From: Dryas octopetala
Taxonomy: Eukaryota; Streptophyta; Magnoliopsida; Rosales; Rosaceae
Direction: 5' to 3'
DNA: 64,000 bases
NCBI GenBank assembly: GCA_963921425.1
Contig: OY992833.1
Span: 26,584,698-26,648,697 of the forward strand
Shown: positions 48,077 through 58,269 of the stretch, in pieces
How positions within the stretch are numbered: the stretch's first letter is position 1
Layout of the letters: each line of letters opens with the position of its first letter
Program-made: the position numbers and the translations under genes
The notes under the pieces: generated by a model
The model's database searches: none
Told to the model about the DNA's origin: nothing
What the model saw: the letters and a program-made list of their open reading frames with translations, nothing else

Positions 48077-51000
48077 ATGAAGGTTTGCATCTTTAATTTT
48101 CTTTGCGATTCTTCTTTGTTATACTTATCCGAATTAAAAACAAAAAATGTTTCGCTTGTACAGGCATTGCAAATGGGACCATGGTCAGTTTGGCTATATG
48201 GGTTTGCATTAATTGGTCTCTCCCTCTATGCTACTCAAAGATTACCTTCCCTCAAGGATCAGATCATGAGGCCCAACCTTGGTCAACGAGGTGTCGGCAT
48301 TTCGGACACTCCGAGAATTATCGTATTCTCAGCGCCTAGACCGTTTACTGGTTCTCCTGGGGCTAGGCAAACTCTAGCTGTTCGCTCATGGCTTGCTTTG
48401 TCCCCACAGGTCTCAGTTGTGTTGTTCAGCAAACACCCTTCTGTTGTTTCTTTCACTGGATCGTTTGGTTCGCGGGTTTTGGTCGAACCCAATATTGATT
48501 TCACGTAAGCCAATAACTTTGTCATTCATTTACTTTAATTGGATGAATTTAGTTGAACATGAGACTTTTTTTGTATTTTTTATGTATAGTATTATTAGTA
48601 TAGTTTCTGACAGAGCAATCTGCTAAATAAAAACTTTTCTTTATGATATGTTTCCTACTCAAAAAGCTTTTATGAGAGAAAAAACAAAAACAGATTTATT
48701 TTGCTTTTGTGCCCACTTCCCAAGATTTTGTGTAGGCTCAGCAACTTTCTGCTTCCTTTGTGTTTCTTTGTTTTGGATGTGTGTTGATACTTGATGGTGA
48801 ATTTGTGGACATATATTAAATTAGGAAAAAAAAAAAGAGTTTTCAATAGTGAACCTAGAAGTTAGCTTATATAATTCAGAAGAGTCTTGATGATGGTTCA
48901 TTTCAAGGGATGGTTTTTAAGGACTAGCTCAGGGTTAAGGAAATCCTCAAGGAGTAATGGAGTTAGAGCTAAAAATATCATAATATTTATTGTCATCTGA
49001 TAAATGTCTGTATACCCCTCTAGGTTCCTCGGTACCCCATTTTTTCATTCGATGATGGCAAGATCTTGGTCATTTTCACCAGACATTTATGTTCTGGTTG
49101 ATCCTGAAACCATTGTCTTACCTGACTTCATTTCCACCCTGAAATATGCTTACAAACTTGACCGTGATTGGCTTCTAGTTGCTTCATCACGAAATGTGTC
49201 CTACTTCCCATTCTACTTGGATGAGGATGGAAAGCATTGGCGAAGAGAGAATGGCAAATTGATGAGAACACATGAGGTATGAAATAGCCTATTCCAGATT
49301 AAAATGTGATGGTCTGTTCAGGACAACCCATTGATATTGTTCTCTCTTCCATCAGTTGCAGCAGATTTTTGGTCAGAGTTGGCAGTGGAAACCCTGTGAA
49401 GAGAAATTGCTTATGGCATGGAACCACGGAGATCTGCCCCTACATTCCGGAGTCCTTCCTCCTTTCTTGTATGGTAGGGGGGTGCACAATAGTTGGTTTG
49501 TTAATGAGGCATTGTCATCTGAGCTTAGGTTTGTGTTTGATGCCAGTTGGACCATCTCAAGCTTCTATCTGATTGATGAGGAGCATCAGACTAAGTGGAC
49601 GGTTGGAACTTCCCATGCATCAAATGTTGGAAGAAGAAGCTGGGAATATGCTGGAAATTCTCATATTGGGGCATTATACGGATCACTGTCTTATCACGAA
49701 ACTAATTATTCTGGCCTAGTAAAACTTTTGAAATGTCACGGGCAATATTTTTTTGTCAACACAACGGAAAACATTGTTTGCCCATTTAATGCAGTGAGAT
49801 TATGGAAAGGAAGGATGTTGCGTTTCTGGAAGAAGAAGAAGAAAACTATGGCTTGGGTCGAGGGTGTTAAATCAGGAGGCCAATTATTAGATTGCTCTCT
49901 GATGGGTCCAATAAAGCATTCAAAACCATTTGACCTTCCATTCTCCTTAGAGACGCTCCTACCATTGATTGCAGACAACAATAAGACAATTGTGCTTGCA
50001 GCTGCTGGATATAGTTACAAGGACATGCTAATGAGCTGGGTGTGTAGATTGCGCCACCTGCAGATTACAAATTTTATCATATGTGCCCTTGACCAGGAAA
50101 TCTACGAGTTCTCTGTCTTGCTGGTAGTTTATTTAGAACTAATTTATTTCTTGCCAGTTCTATTCCAGTTTCAATTGAATGTGTATGTCCTTTCTTCTTT
50201 ACACAAAGCATGTCAGCATGCACATGTGTAGACACATGAATAAATAAAAATAAGCGGTAGGTTATGCTTCAAATCAGATTGAGTTTCGTAAATGGAAATT
50301 CAGAATTTCAAATATTTTGGAGCTAGTCCCTGCTGTAGATTGATATCCAAATGTGTTCATAAATTTTGACTATCTATTTTCTTTTACTCTTAGGGCCTAC
50401 CTGTTTTCAGGGATCCATCAGCTCCAAGTGAGATCAGCTTCAGTGATTGCCACTTCGGAACAAAATGCTTTCAGAAGGTGACCAAAGTGAAGTCCAGAAC
50501 AGTTTTGAAAATACTGAATCTGGGTTACAATGTACTTCTTAGTGATGTGGATGTATATTGGTTTGGAAATCCATTGCCATTGCTCTACTCCTTTGGTCCT
50601 GCTGTTCTTGCAGCTCAGTCTGATGAATTCAACAAATCAGGTGCTTGTTTTAAGCGTCTCCTGTGTATTTGGTCACTCTTCTCTTCCAATGGTATAGAAG
50701 CACTTAGTGCATACATAGAGTGGAGGAGATTAGATTGTCTGATGTTTAGTGTGATTCATTTGTAATCAATTTCATTTTCTTCTTCCTGGTGTTGTATGCA
50801 CAGAGTGTGTGTGGAAGATTACTGGATAAAATTTTCAGTGATACCTACATCAGTACAAATACATAGTAATTAAATCTGATGCCTTAAATCTTTCTGTGGT
50901 ATTGTTCTGTATGCAGGACCAATTAACTTACCTAGGCGCTTGAACTCTGGCTTTTACTTTGCTCGTTCTGATGGTTCGACAATTGCTGCTATGAAGAAGG

Positions 51001-51347
51001 TGGTGGCACATGCAACAACTTCGGGTCTCTCTGAGCAGCCAAGCTTCTATGACACACTATGTGGAGAAGGGGGGTCCAATCGTGTGGGTGATGATAGATG
51101 CTTGGAACCTGAAACAAATTTGACTGTCTATTTCTTGGACAGAGATCTCTTCCCAAATGGTGCATATCTAGGCCTGTGGCAGAGAAAAAATGTGAGAGAA
51201 GCCTGTGTGAAACAGGGCTGTTTGGTTCTGCATAACAATTGGATCAGTGGGAGGTTGAAGAAGTTAGAACGGCAGGTGTTCTCAGGCCTATGGGAATATG
51301 ATACTAGCACAAGGATGTGTCGGTCACAAGTCCAAATTGGTAAATGA
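48077..51347 (+). CDS. RAY1: GT77 arabinosyltransferase, RAY1-like
   Basis: Golgi type-II glycosyltransferase of CAZy family GT77. The Arabidopsis member RAY1 adds beta-arabinofuranose to arabinogalactan proteins (family knowledge). Exons: 48077-48082, 48164-48504, 49024-49276, 49356-50123, 50394-50640 and 50917-51347, 2,046 nt, 681 aa. A membrane anchor sits at residues about 8-24 (WSVWLYGFALIGLSLYA). The GT-A core is in the C-terminal half, with the metal-binding DxD in LLSDVDVYWFGNPLP and RRLNSGFYFARSDG. The N-terminal half has a second nucleotide-sugar-transferase-like segment (DIYVLVDPETIVLPDF). The first exon would code only Met-Lys. The 81-bp intron 1 is in frame without stops, so it may be retained (708 aa). 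Recalled synteny with At1g70630 supports the name. Confidence 0.85.
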
Positions 51348-51609
51348 ATTTTGAGACTTAGTTGGTGCTATAGGATAATCATTAGAGTCTCACTTTGGTT
51401 TTCACATCCAACACAGACAGCCTTGGTTTCATCACAGCTCCCTGTGAAAGACAATATTAAAATAAGGAGCCGGCCATGGAAACTAGGAGTAATCCACCAT
51501 GGTCAATGCTTAATAATATTGAAGTACCTCAAGGTAATAGAATGCTCATACAATCCCCACCAGTGGACTATGTTGAAACATTTTGGTTGGGCTACTTTTA
51601 ATTGCGGCT

Positions 51610-52260
51610 ATGCTGAAGAGGTGCGTCCTGTTGTTAGGGCTAGTCCGGTCTGTTGACAGTGAATCTAAAAGAACCAAGCAGTCCAGCAGAGCTACCATAG
51701 ATGTAGAATCTGGAAGAAAGGAAGTAGGAGCTCCCAAATCATTGGACTTGAGTTTACAGTCCAAGTATATTTTTGTGAGGATTATTCATGCTGGTGGGCG
51801 AGAGGAGCTGTATGAGAATGCAGTTCCTGCATCTCGGTTGATGGAAAAGTATCCTGGGATGTGTGTTGGCCGCCCAGATGTGTTCAAAAATCCTCATGAG
51901 TCCCTTTTAAGGCCAGAGGAGAACATGTTGCCTGGTCACAAGTATTATATAATACCTTGTACTACAGCACAGAAACTTAAGCATAAACAACAAAAGAAGG
52001 TGACGGCTAAAGAATCTGCTCAAGGCAAAGAGGAGACTCCAGATAGAAAGATTACGGCGGATGCAGGAGGCGAAGACACAGATGAATCTGTTTGCTCCGC
52101 CAGAGAATTCTATGTCTCCAAGGAAAAGTGGTCAAAATGTTTAGGGAGAAAAGGTATTAGAGGAAAGAAGCCTTTTGTACCCCCTCTCCCGAAGACAAGA
52201 TCATGTAGAGGACTGGGATGGGAGCCCAGTCTCACTTCTGTACAAGAGCTCTCACCATGA
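51610..52260 (+). CDS. PADRE (DUF4228) domain protein
   Basis: Small plant-specific protein, 216 aa from the first ATG at 51610. The frame stays open to about 51583 without an ATG. Core at residues ~58-120: YIFVRIIHAGGREELYENAV, then MEKYPGMCVGRPDVFKNPHE, SLLRPEENMLPGHKYYIIP, then a Lys-rich stretch. The conserved C-terminal end carries LPKTRSCRGLGWEPSLTSVQE. DUF4228/PADRE genes are often stress- or pathogen-induced (family knowledge); the molecular role is unknown. The start lies just 262 bp past the stop of the GT77 gene, on the same strand. Its N-terminus does not begin with the common MGNC myristoylation-type sequence, so an upstream exon or alternative start cannot be excluded. Confidence 0.8.
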   Translation: MLKRCVLLLGLVRSVDSESKRTKQSSRATIDVESGRKEVGAPKSLDLSLQSKYIFVRIIHAGGREELYENAVPASRLMEKYPGMCVGRPDVFKNPHESLLRPEENMLPGHKYYIIPCTTAQKLKHKQQKKVTAKESAQGKEETPDRKITADAGGEDTDESVCSAREFYVSKEKWSKCLGRKGIRGKKPFVPPLPKTRSCRGLGWEPSLTSVQELSP

Positions 52261-52782
52261 TGATCTGTATACGATCAAGATTCATACTAGCGCTCGTATT
52301 CTGGTATGTGGTTCAATTGCTATTGCAGTATGTTGGTTCCATGAAGAGTCAAATATTTTACAAAAATTTTATACACCATAATAAGTAGTATACCATTTCC
52401 AGCACTATATTCTATTGAAGATGCCGTTTTCACATCAGATTCGTCCAATATATTGATGTCTCACTGAAAGAAGAATATTTTTTTGTCATTGATAAAATTG
52501 CTATTACTAGAATACTGCATATGCTGGTTGTATTTTCTTATGTACTTGTAGTTAGATGCTGTCATAAAGAATATACTTATCATTAATAATTCTCAAGCAA
52601 GGATTCCATCTATGTACTGCAGAATAGGATACCCAGACAGGAAAACGCCATAGCATAACAATTCCAGAAACAAAAAGGCTTTGAGCACAATCCGGATCAT
52701 TAGTTCTACAAATCAATTTGGAAAGGAAAGTATTTCTTTTATTAATTAATGACATACCAATATTCTATCTTCAAATGTACAC
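52261..52782. other. Convergent 3' region between PADRE and PHT2;1 genes
   Basis: The two genes converge here, so this 522-bp AT-rich stretch should hold both 3' UTRs. No gene seen. Confidence 0.6.
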
Positions 52783-55700
52783 TCACAAAACGTAAGACAA
52801 AAGCTTGGTCAAGATCCAAGTGTACAAAACAGAAAAGAAAGCACCAGCTGGAATTGTCACGGCCCAGGAAAGCACAATTTCCCTCACAGTTTCTGCTCTA
52901 ACACTATTAAGCCCCCTCGCAAATCCCACCCCCATGACTGCACCTACCAGAGTATGGGTTGCAGAGATCGGTAGTCCCAGCTTCGACGCAAATAGAACCA
53001 CTGAGGCTGCAGCAAACTCAGCTGCAAATCCTCTTGTTGGTGTTAGCTCTGTAATCTTCTTCCCAATCGTTGCTATAACCCTATACCCCCACATTGTGAG
53101 ACCTCCCACAATTCCAAATCCTCCCCATGCTAGAACATCAGTTGGAATAACAATCTCAGCTCCACTGCTACCACCATGGAGGATAGATAATGCAGCAGCC
53201 AAAGGACCTATTGCATTGGAGACATCATTCCCTCCATGGGCAAATGACATGAAGCAGGCAGATAGGACTTGCATGTATCCGAAGACCCCGTATACTATTT
53301 TCAGCTGGGTCCCCGTTGGACCCGCAATATCTGAGAGAAACCCAATATTTTTATGGTGGATGGCACCCTCGTTTGGCTCTGCTTGTGATGATGCAGACTT
53401 GAGGAGGAGAGGACCTAGCTGTCGTCCAATGATTCTGTACACAAGGACCGCACCCGCAGATCCAATGGCTAGAGCCTTGGCCAGAGCCAAAGGGAGACTT
53501 TTTCCAAGAGGAAAGGCTGCAAATGAGATTGCGGTTACACCAAGAAGTACAGCAATTGGTGCTGCTGCAGCTGCAGCTTGTCCAGGATTTGGAGCACTGT
53601 ACACAAACTGAAAGGAATAGAAAAGATTGAAAGAAAAGAACTAACAAGTGTACACTCAACTTTTGAAGAGTAAGTCAGGTTCTGTAGAATGTTAAGAGTT
53701 ACTTAAGCTTTAATCAACAAGTGTGAGGCACCATAGAGTTGCTCAGCCATGCATATGTGATATGGTTTATGGTTTGTTTGGGAATCAAAGAAAACGTACT
53801 GCTTATTCTTACTAAAACACATAATCTTTGGCAATAAGATCCGATTAGCATGTAAATTCTTATATGTATCATCATAAGCCAACGCCATACCCCTATATGA
53901 TATAAGGCAGAGGATCATTTGACAGTTCCATCTCCAAGGAAGGGGAACATACCCTACGGATGCATTTGTACACGAGAAAGGACACCAGTGCTCCCATGAA
54001 TGGCGAGATAACCCATGAAGAAATCACCCTCGCCAATGAACTCCAGAAGACAGCACCTGTTCCCCCATAGACAAGTCCAAATCCAACCATTGATCCTACT
54101 ATACAGTGCGTTGTAGACACCGGCCAGCCATAATATGATGCAACCTGACTAGCACAAAACAATTATTCATGGATGGAAGAAAGAAACAGGATATTGTAGC
54201 ATATAAATAAAGATTATGGATTTTTTCTTAAGTCTTTGATATCCTTCACATTCATCAAGTTCGAAGAAATATTCTAATTTGTTTGATGAATAAGACACTG
54301 GCAATCTTTTTTTTTTTTTTATTAGCAATAAACAACCATTCTCTTGGTTGATTGATGACATACATTTCACATCCAATCTTTTCAAGGTTATCGATGTAAG
54401 GAATTGATTAGGTTATAGAACCCCTAGCACTAAAAGAGGGTGAATTGCCCTAAGAAAGACAAGCTCTCTTTCATAAATTTGATCTAGTAGACCAGCTCTG
54501 AGTGGTTTCCAATGTATTTGGATGTATATGTAATATGTCAAGGAAATCTTGGTGCGATGGCTTTGAGGGGCCTCCTACTACTTGGTAGCACCTCTAAGAA
54601 AATTTTTAATGTAATTGGTGTATATACCTATTGCATCTATTTCTTTGATCACGTGATCTTAGTGAAGAATTCTAAGCATCCATCCCAAAACTAATTGGCA
54701 TTAGGAGGAGTAGCCCAAACTCTTATAAGCCACTAGCAAGGCCCTCACATTTTCAATGTAGGATTTATCTTAACACGCCCCTACACGTGTGAAAACTAGA
54801 GTTTAGCATATGTGCTTATAAGTCTTGGGCCTTTCCACCCATTGCCAATTGGTTTTGGGTTGGATGCTCTAATTCTATCACTTAGCACGTAATAACGTAA
54901 TAAGAAAGATAGACACATGCATGAAGTGTATATACTTGTGACAGGAAAAAAAACAACCAAAAAAGATAAAAGGAAAAAAGACCAACATACTGGACTCAAC
55001 ACAACTAGGCCAAGAAGAATATCTGATATCAACACAGAGACCCACTTTTCTTATTTACTCTTTTTAAATTTCATTTCTCCAATTATACACTATAAGAATT
55101 GTATATCCGCAAAGGTGTCTTGTTATTACCTCCCCTTTTGTCTCATAGGAATTTAGTATGTCAATTCCCATAAGTTGGAAACTAATGTACTAAAACACAT
55201 CAAACATGAAGTCCTTTTCTTTACAAATATAAAGATAATAAAATTGTATAAAACAAGGATTTCACCCAAAGGAATTAACAAGCAGCATTCATTTTCATTG
55301 CCAAGCAACATTAATTAACTAATGCTGAATTGGATTTTCAATGAAAAGATACAAACTGAGCTAAATGAAAAACAGGGGAAGAAGAATATAAATATACCTG
55401 CAACCAAGTACCAGCAGCAGCAAGTGAAGAAAGCAAGCCAGCAAGGAGCAGAGTATCCTTCCCCTGAAACACATTAGCCACAAGAATACCCTTTTGCATT
55501 GTGCTGGTCACATGGGTCCCCATGAAAAATGCCCCTGAGAATTCCAACACCGCCGCCGTCATCACCGCCTGCCTCAGCGACAATGCTCCTGACCCCACCG
55601 AAGTCCCCATGGCATTGGCCACGTCGTTTGCCCCAATATTCCAAGCCATGTAGAACCCAAACAGCAGAGTTGCGTACGACAGCATCTTGGTCTTCAAGGT

Positions 55701-56162
55701 CAAGCCTTGCCCCAGAGACTTCATGAAAAACGGAAGGCTCAGAGCTGCAAATGCTATGCATATGGAAATGGCCGAAGCAGTGCTGGAAGATATGTGGAAG
55801 GCCTGAGCCATTCCGCGCGAGTCGTCCAGGTCCTCTGTTTTTGTGCTTTCATGGTGTTGGTTGACTTTGACGACGTCTTGTTGTTGTTCTTCTTCTTCTT
55901 CACCTTCGGCTTCGGCAAAGGAAGATATGCTGGCAAAAGGGTGTGTGAGTTTGGAGTTGTTTAGCCTCAAAATGGGGAGAAAAGTCTTGGGTGGTGGTGT
56001 TTGGGGCCTGAGAAAGTTTGGCACTCTCTTTGGGAAGTGGGTTTCGGAGGAAAAGAAAGAAGAGCGGTGTTTGGGGAGGTAGAGATGAGAGTTATGCAGA
56101 AGAAATGCTTCTGGTGTGGTGGTGTTTCTTGCAGAAGATGATAAGCAAAAAGATGGAGTCAT
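52783..56162 (-). CDS. PHT2;1: Chloroplast phosphate transporter PHT2;1
   Basis: Low-affinity phosphate transporter of the PiT/PHT2 family in the inner plastid envelope. Three exons on the minus strand: 56162-55398, 54144-53953 and 53607-52783, 1,782 nt, 593 aa. N-terminal ~100 residues are Ser/Thr/Pro/His-rich without acidic residues early on, a plausible transit peptide. An acidic patch [13 protein letters not shown] follows. The two PiT signatures are present: [18 protein letters not shown] in the first half and [16 protein letters not shown] in the second. Also seen: [14 protein letters not shown] and its repeat [12 protein letters not shown], the paired TH motifs of the family. About 12 hydrophobic segments. 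An upstream in-frame Met at 56312 gives 50 extra residues but is less likely. Recalled Arabidopsis counterpart At3g26570. Confidence 0.96.
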
Positions 56163-56987
56163 GTCTGGGTGAAGAAAGAGGGAGGGTAGGCAGAGAGAGT
56201 GGAGAATCAGAAGGGAATTATTCAGGTGGATTCTTGGCCATGGAATTTGGAGAAGGAAGTGAAGAGAAAGGAGTAGTTGGTGGTGGTGGTAGAGGAACGG
56301 AGGAGTGTGCATTTTTGGATTGGATTTTTTTTCTTCTTTTTAAATTTTTTTGGGTGGAAAGAAAGGGAGGTGAGAGTGGATTTGGCTGCTTCCTTTGGTT
56401 CGATTAGAACGAGTGGTGGTAGTACTTCTTGAGAGGCTTCTCATAAATCTCACCACTCAAATATTTCCTTAGTCAATATTCAGAAAAATTGGGTCCAAAA
56501 GGAACAAAAAAAACAAAAGAAGAAGAAGAATCATTATCAAGCAGACAAGCACCATATCCAATAGAGATGATATTGCTTCTCCATATGGGGGCTACTTGCT
56601 ATGGTAGAGTGGTGGGTCTTGGGTTGCAAAAGAATCTCCAACCAACTTGAGTCGCAAAATTAACTTGACAAATATGGACTAACCTTTTATGGGCTTTTCA
56701 AGTTATTTGGGTTTTTTGAACAAAATGGATTTATAGTTGGGCCAACACAGATAGACTTCATGACCCGCCCATATCCACGTATAGCCTAGCCGCCTTGGTA
56801 CCTAATTACTCATGAATGGCTTAGTGCTTAGAGAATTGTTTCTTTTAGAAAAAAATGGGGTGTCCATAAGCGGGAGTATATCAACCTTCTTGAAAGTAAG
56901 TAATGAATGTAATAAATTATGGTAAAAATGGAGTGAAGAGATCATTTTTCTGGAGTGGATTCTCTTTGTTTTCCTTACATTAAATAT
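56163..56987. promoter_or_regulatory. PHT2;1 leader and promoter region
   Basis: Read on the minus strand this is the 5' side of PHT2;1. The proximal ~170 bp are C/T-rich leader. Farther out it is AT-rich. No TATA box chosen. The region ends at the target duplication of the Pack-MULE. Confidence 0.45.
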
Positions 56988-57411
56988 TTTTTAATTGGGT
57001 AAATTACACAAAAGTACCTCAACTAACCACCTATATCACTTGAGTACTCCAATTAAAAAAAGTTGCTCGTAGGTACCTCAATTACTGATTTTGCACATCC
57101 AGGTACCTCCGTCAACTTTTCCGTCAGGGAATCCGTTAATGGTCCACGTGGCACACTGACATAATGCCACGTGGACAAAAAAAATAATAAAAAATAAAAT
57201 AAAATTTAAAAAATAAAATAATTATTTAAAAAAACTAAAAACAAAATAATTAAATTAAAAAAACAAAAAAATACAGCTCCTCTCTCTGCCTCCCCCTTCG
57301 TCTCCCACCCCTCCCTCCGAGACCCTCCCAACCCCAGCCACCCACCCCTCCGACCCCAGCCACCTTGCCGCCGGCCCCACCCACCACGCCGGTGACCCAC
57401 CCCGACCCCTC

Positions 57412-57414
<3 letters not shown>

Positions 57415-57470
<56 letters not shown>
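57415..57470. repeat. (CT)n microsatellite in left TIR
   Basis: About 27 CT units within the left inverted repeat. The matching position in the right repeat (about 57846-57862) has only a handful of GA units, so the array expanded after the element formed. Confidence 0.9.
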
Positions 57471-57472
<2 letters not shown>

Positions 57473-57527
57473 CGAAACCCCAGCCCAACCCCAGCCCCGA
57501 GCCCTCCTCCTTCCTTCTCCCCCGCGT

Positions 57528-57776
57528 TGGGTTCGCGCCATACAACGACTGAATTCCCAAAACGTCGTCGCTCTGGAGCTCCACCTTTTTCGTCATGGAC
57601 GCGATCGTCGGGTACATAATTGACTCCTCCACCGAAGAGTGCCCCAGCCCCAGCAGATGCCCAATTTCGTGCACTGCCACTGACTTCAAGTCAATCGCCG
57701 ACGCCACAGATGACGTGTCGACGTCGCCGGTGATCACCCAGTTCTCGTCGCTGTCCAGGTGAAACAACCCACTGAG
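57528..57776 (-). pseudogene. Captured matrix metalloproteinase (matrixin) gene fragment
   Basis: About 83 codons, read on the minus strand, code for the C-terminal part of a plant MMP catalytic domain. Visible: NWVITGDVD, the zinc site [11 protein letters not shown] (first His near 57671) with all three His and the catalytic Glu, the Met-turn SIMYP, and the closing helix [11 protein letters not shown]. Missing: signal peptide, propeptide with cysteine switch, structural zinc/calcium sites, and any C-terminal anchor. The fragment is free of stops and lies inside a longer open frame (57908-57255) that starts in one TIR and ends in the other, so a 217-aa chimeric protein is possible. Its Pro/Ser-rich TIR-coded parts are low complexity. 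I treat it as a captured gene fragment. Expression is unknown. Confidence 0.88.
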
Positions 57777-58269
57777 TTGGGTGGTCGAAGCGGGGGAGGA
57801 GGAAGGAGGAGGGCTCGGGGCTGGGGTTGGGCTGGGGTTTCGGGGAGAGAGAGAGAGAGGAGAGGGGTCGGGGTGGGTCGCCGGCGTGGTGGGTGGGGCC
57901 GGCGGCAAGGTGGCTGAGGTTGGGCGGGTCTCGGAGGGAGGGGTGGGAGGCGAAGGGAGGGGATGGGCTGCATTTTTTCTTTATTTTTTTGTTTTTTTAA
58001 TTTAATTATTTTGTTTTTAGTTTTTTTAAAAATAATTATTTCATTTTTTAAAGTTTATTTTATTTTTTATTATTGTTTTGTCCACGTGGCATTATGTCAG
58101 TATGCCACGTATGCACTTAACGGCCTCCCCAACGGAAAAGTTGACGGAGGTACCTGGATGTGCAAAATCAGTAATTGAGGTACCTACGAGCAACTTTTTT
58201 TAATTGGGGTACTCAAGTGATATAGGGTGGTTAGTTGAGGTACTTTTGTGTAATTTGCCCTTTTTAATT

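Larger units (their letters stand above)
56997..58260. mobile_element. Pack-MULE with captured metalloproteinase fragment
   Basis: A 1,264-bp Mutator-like element with perfect 9-bp duplication TTTTTAATT (56988-56996 and 58261-58269). Terminal inverted repeats are very long: about 56997-57525 and 57790-58260. Outer ends are GGGTAAATTACACAAAAGTA and GGGCAAATTACACAAAAGTA. The repeats stay highly similar through GTACCTCCGTCAACTTTTCC and CCACGTGGCA down to a GC-rich inner half. Between them lie about 264 bp of host gene sequence coding for the end of a matrixin protease domain. No transposase is present, so movement would need a helper in trans. Confidence 0.92.

Noticed and set aside
52805..53611. 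268-codon open frame on the plus strand
   Set aside because: It is the exact antisense shadow of PHT2;1 exon 3, whose minus-strand protein has clear PiT signatures.
56163..56312. Upstream in-frame Met of PHT2;1 adding 50 residues
   Set aside because: The added stretch is hydrophobic Leu/His-rich leader sequence unlike a transit peptide; Met at 56162 starts a normal one.
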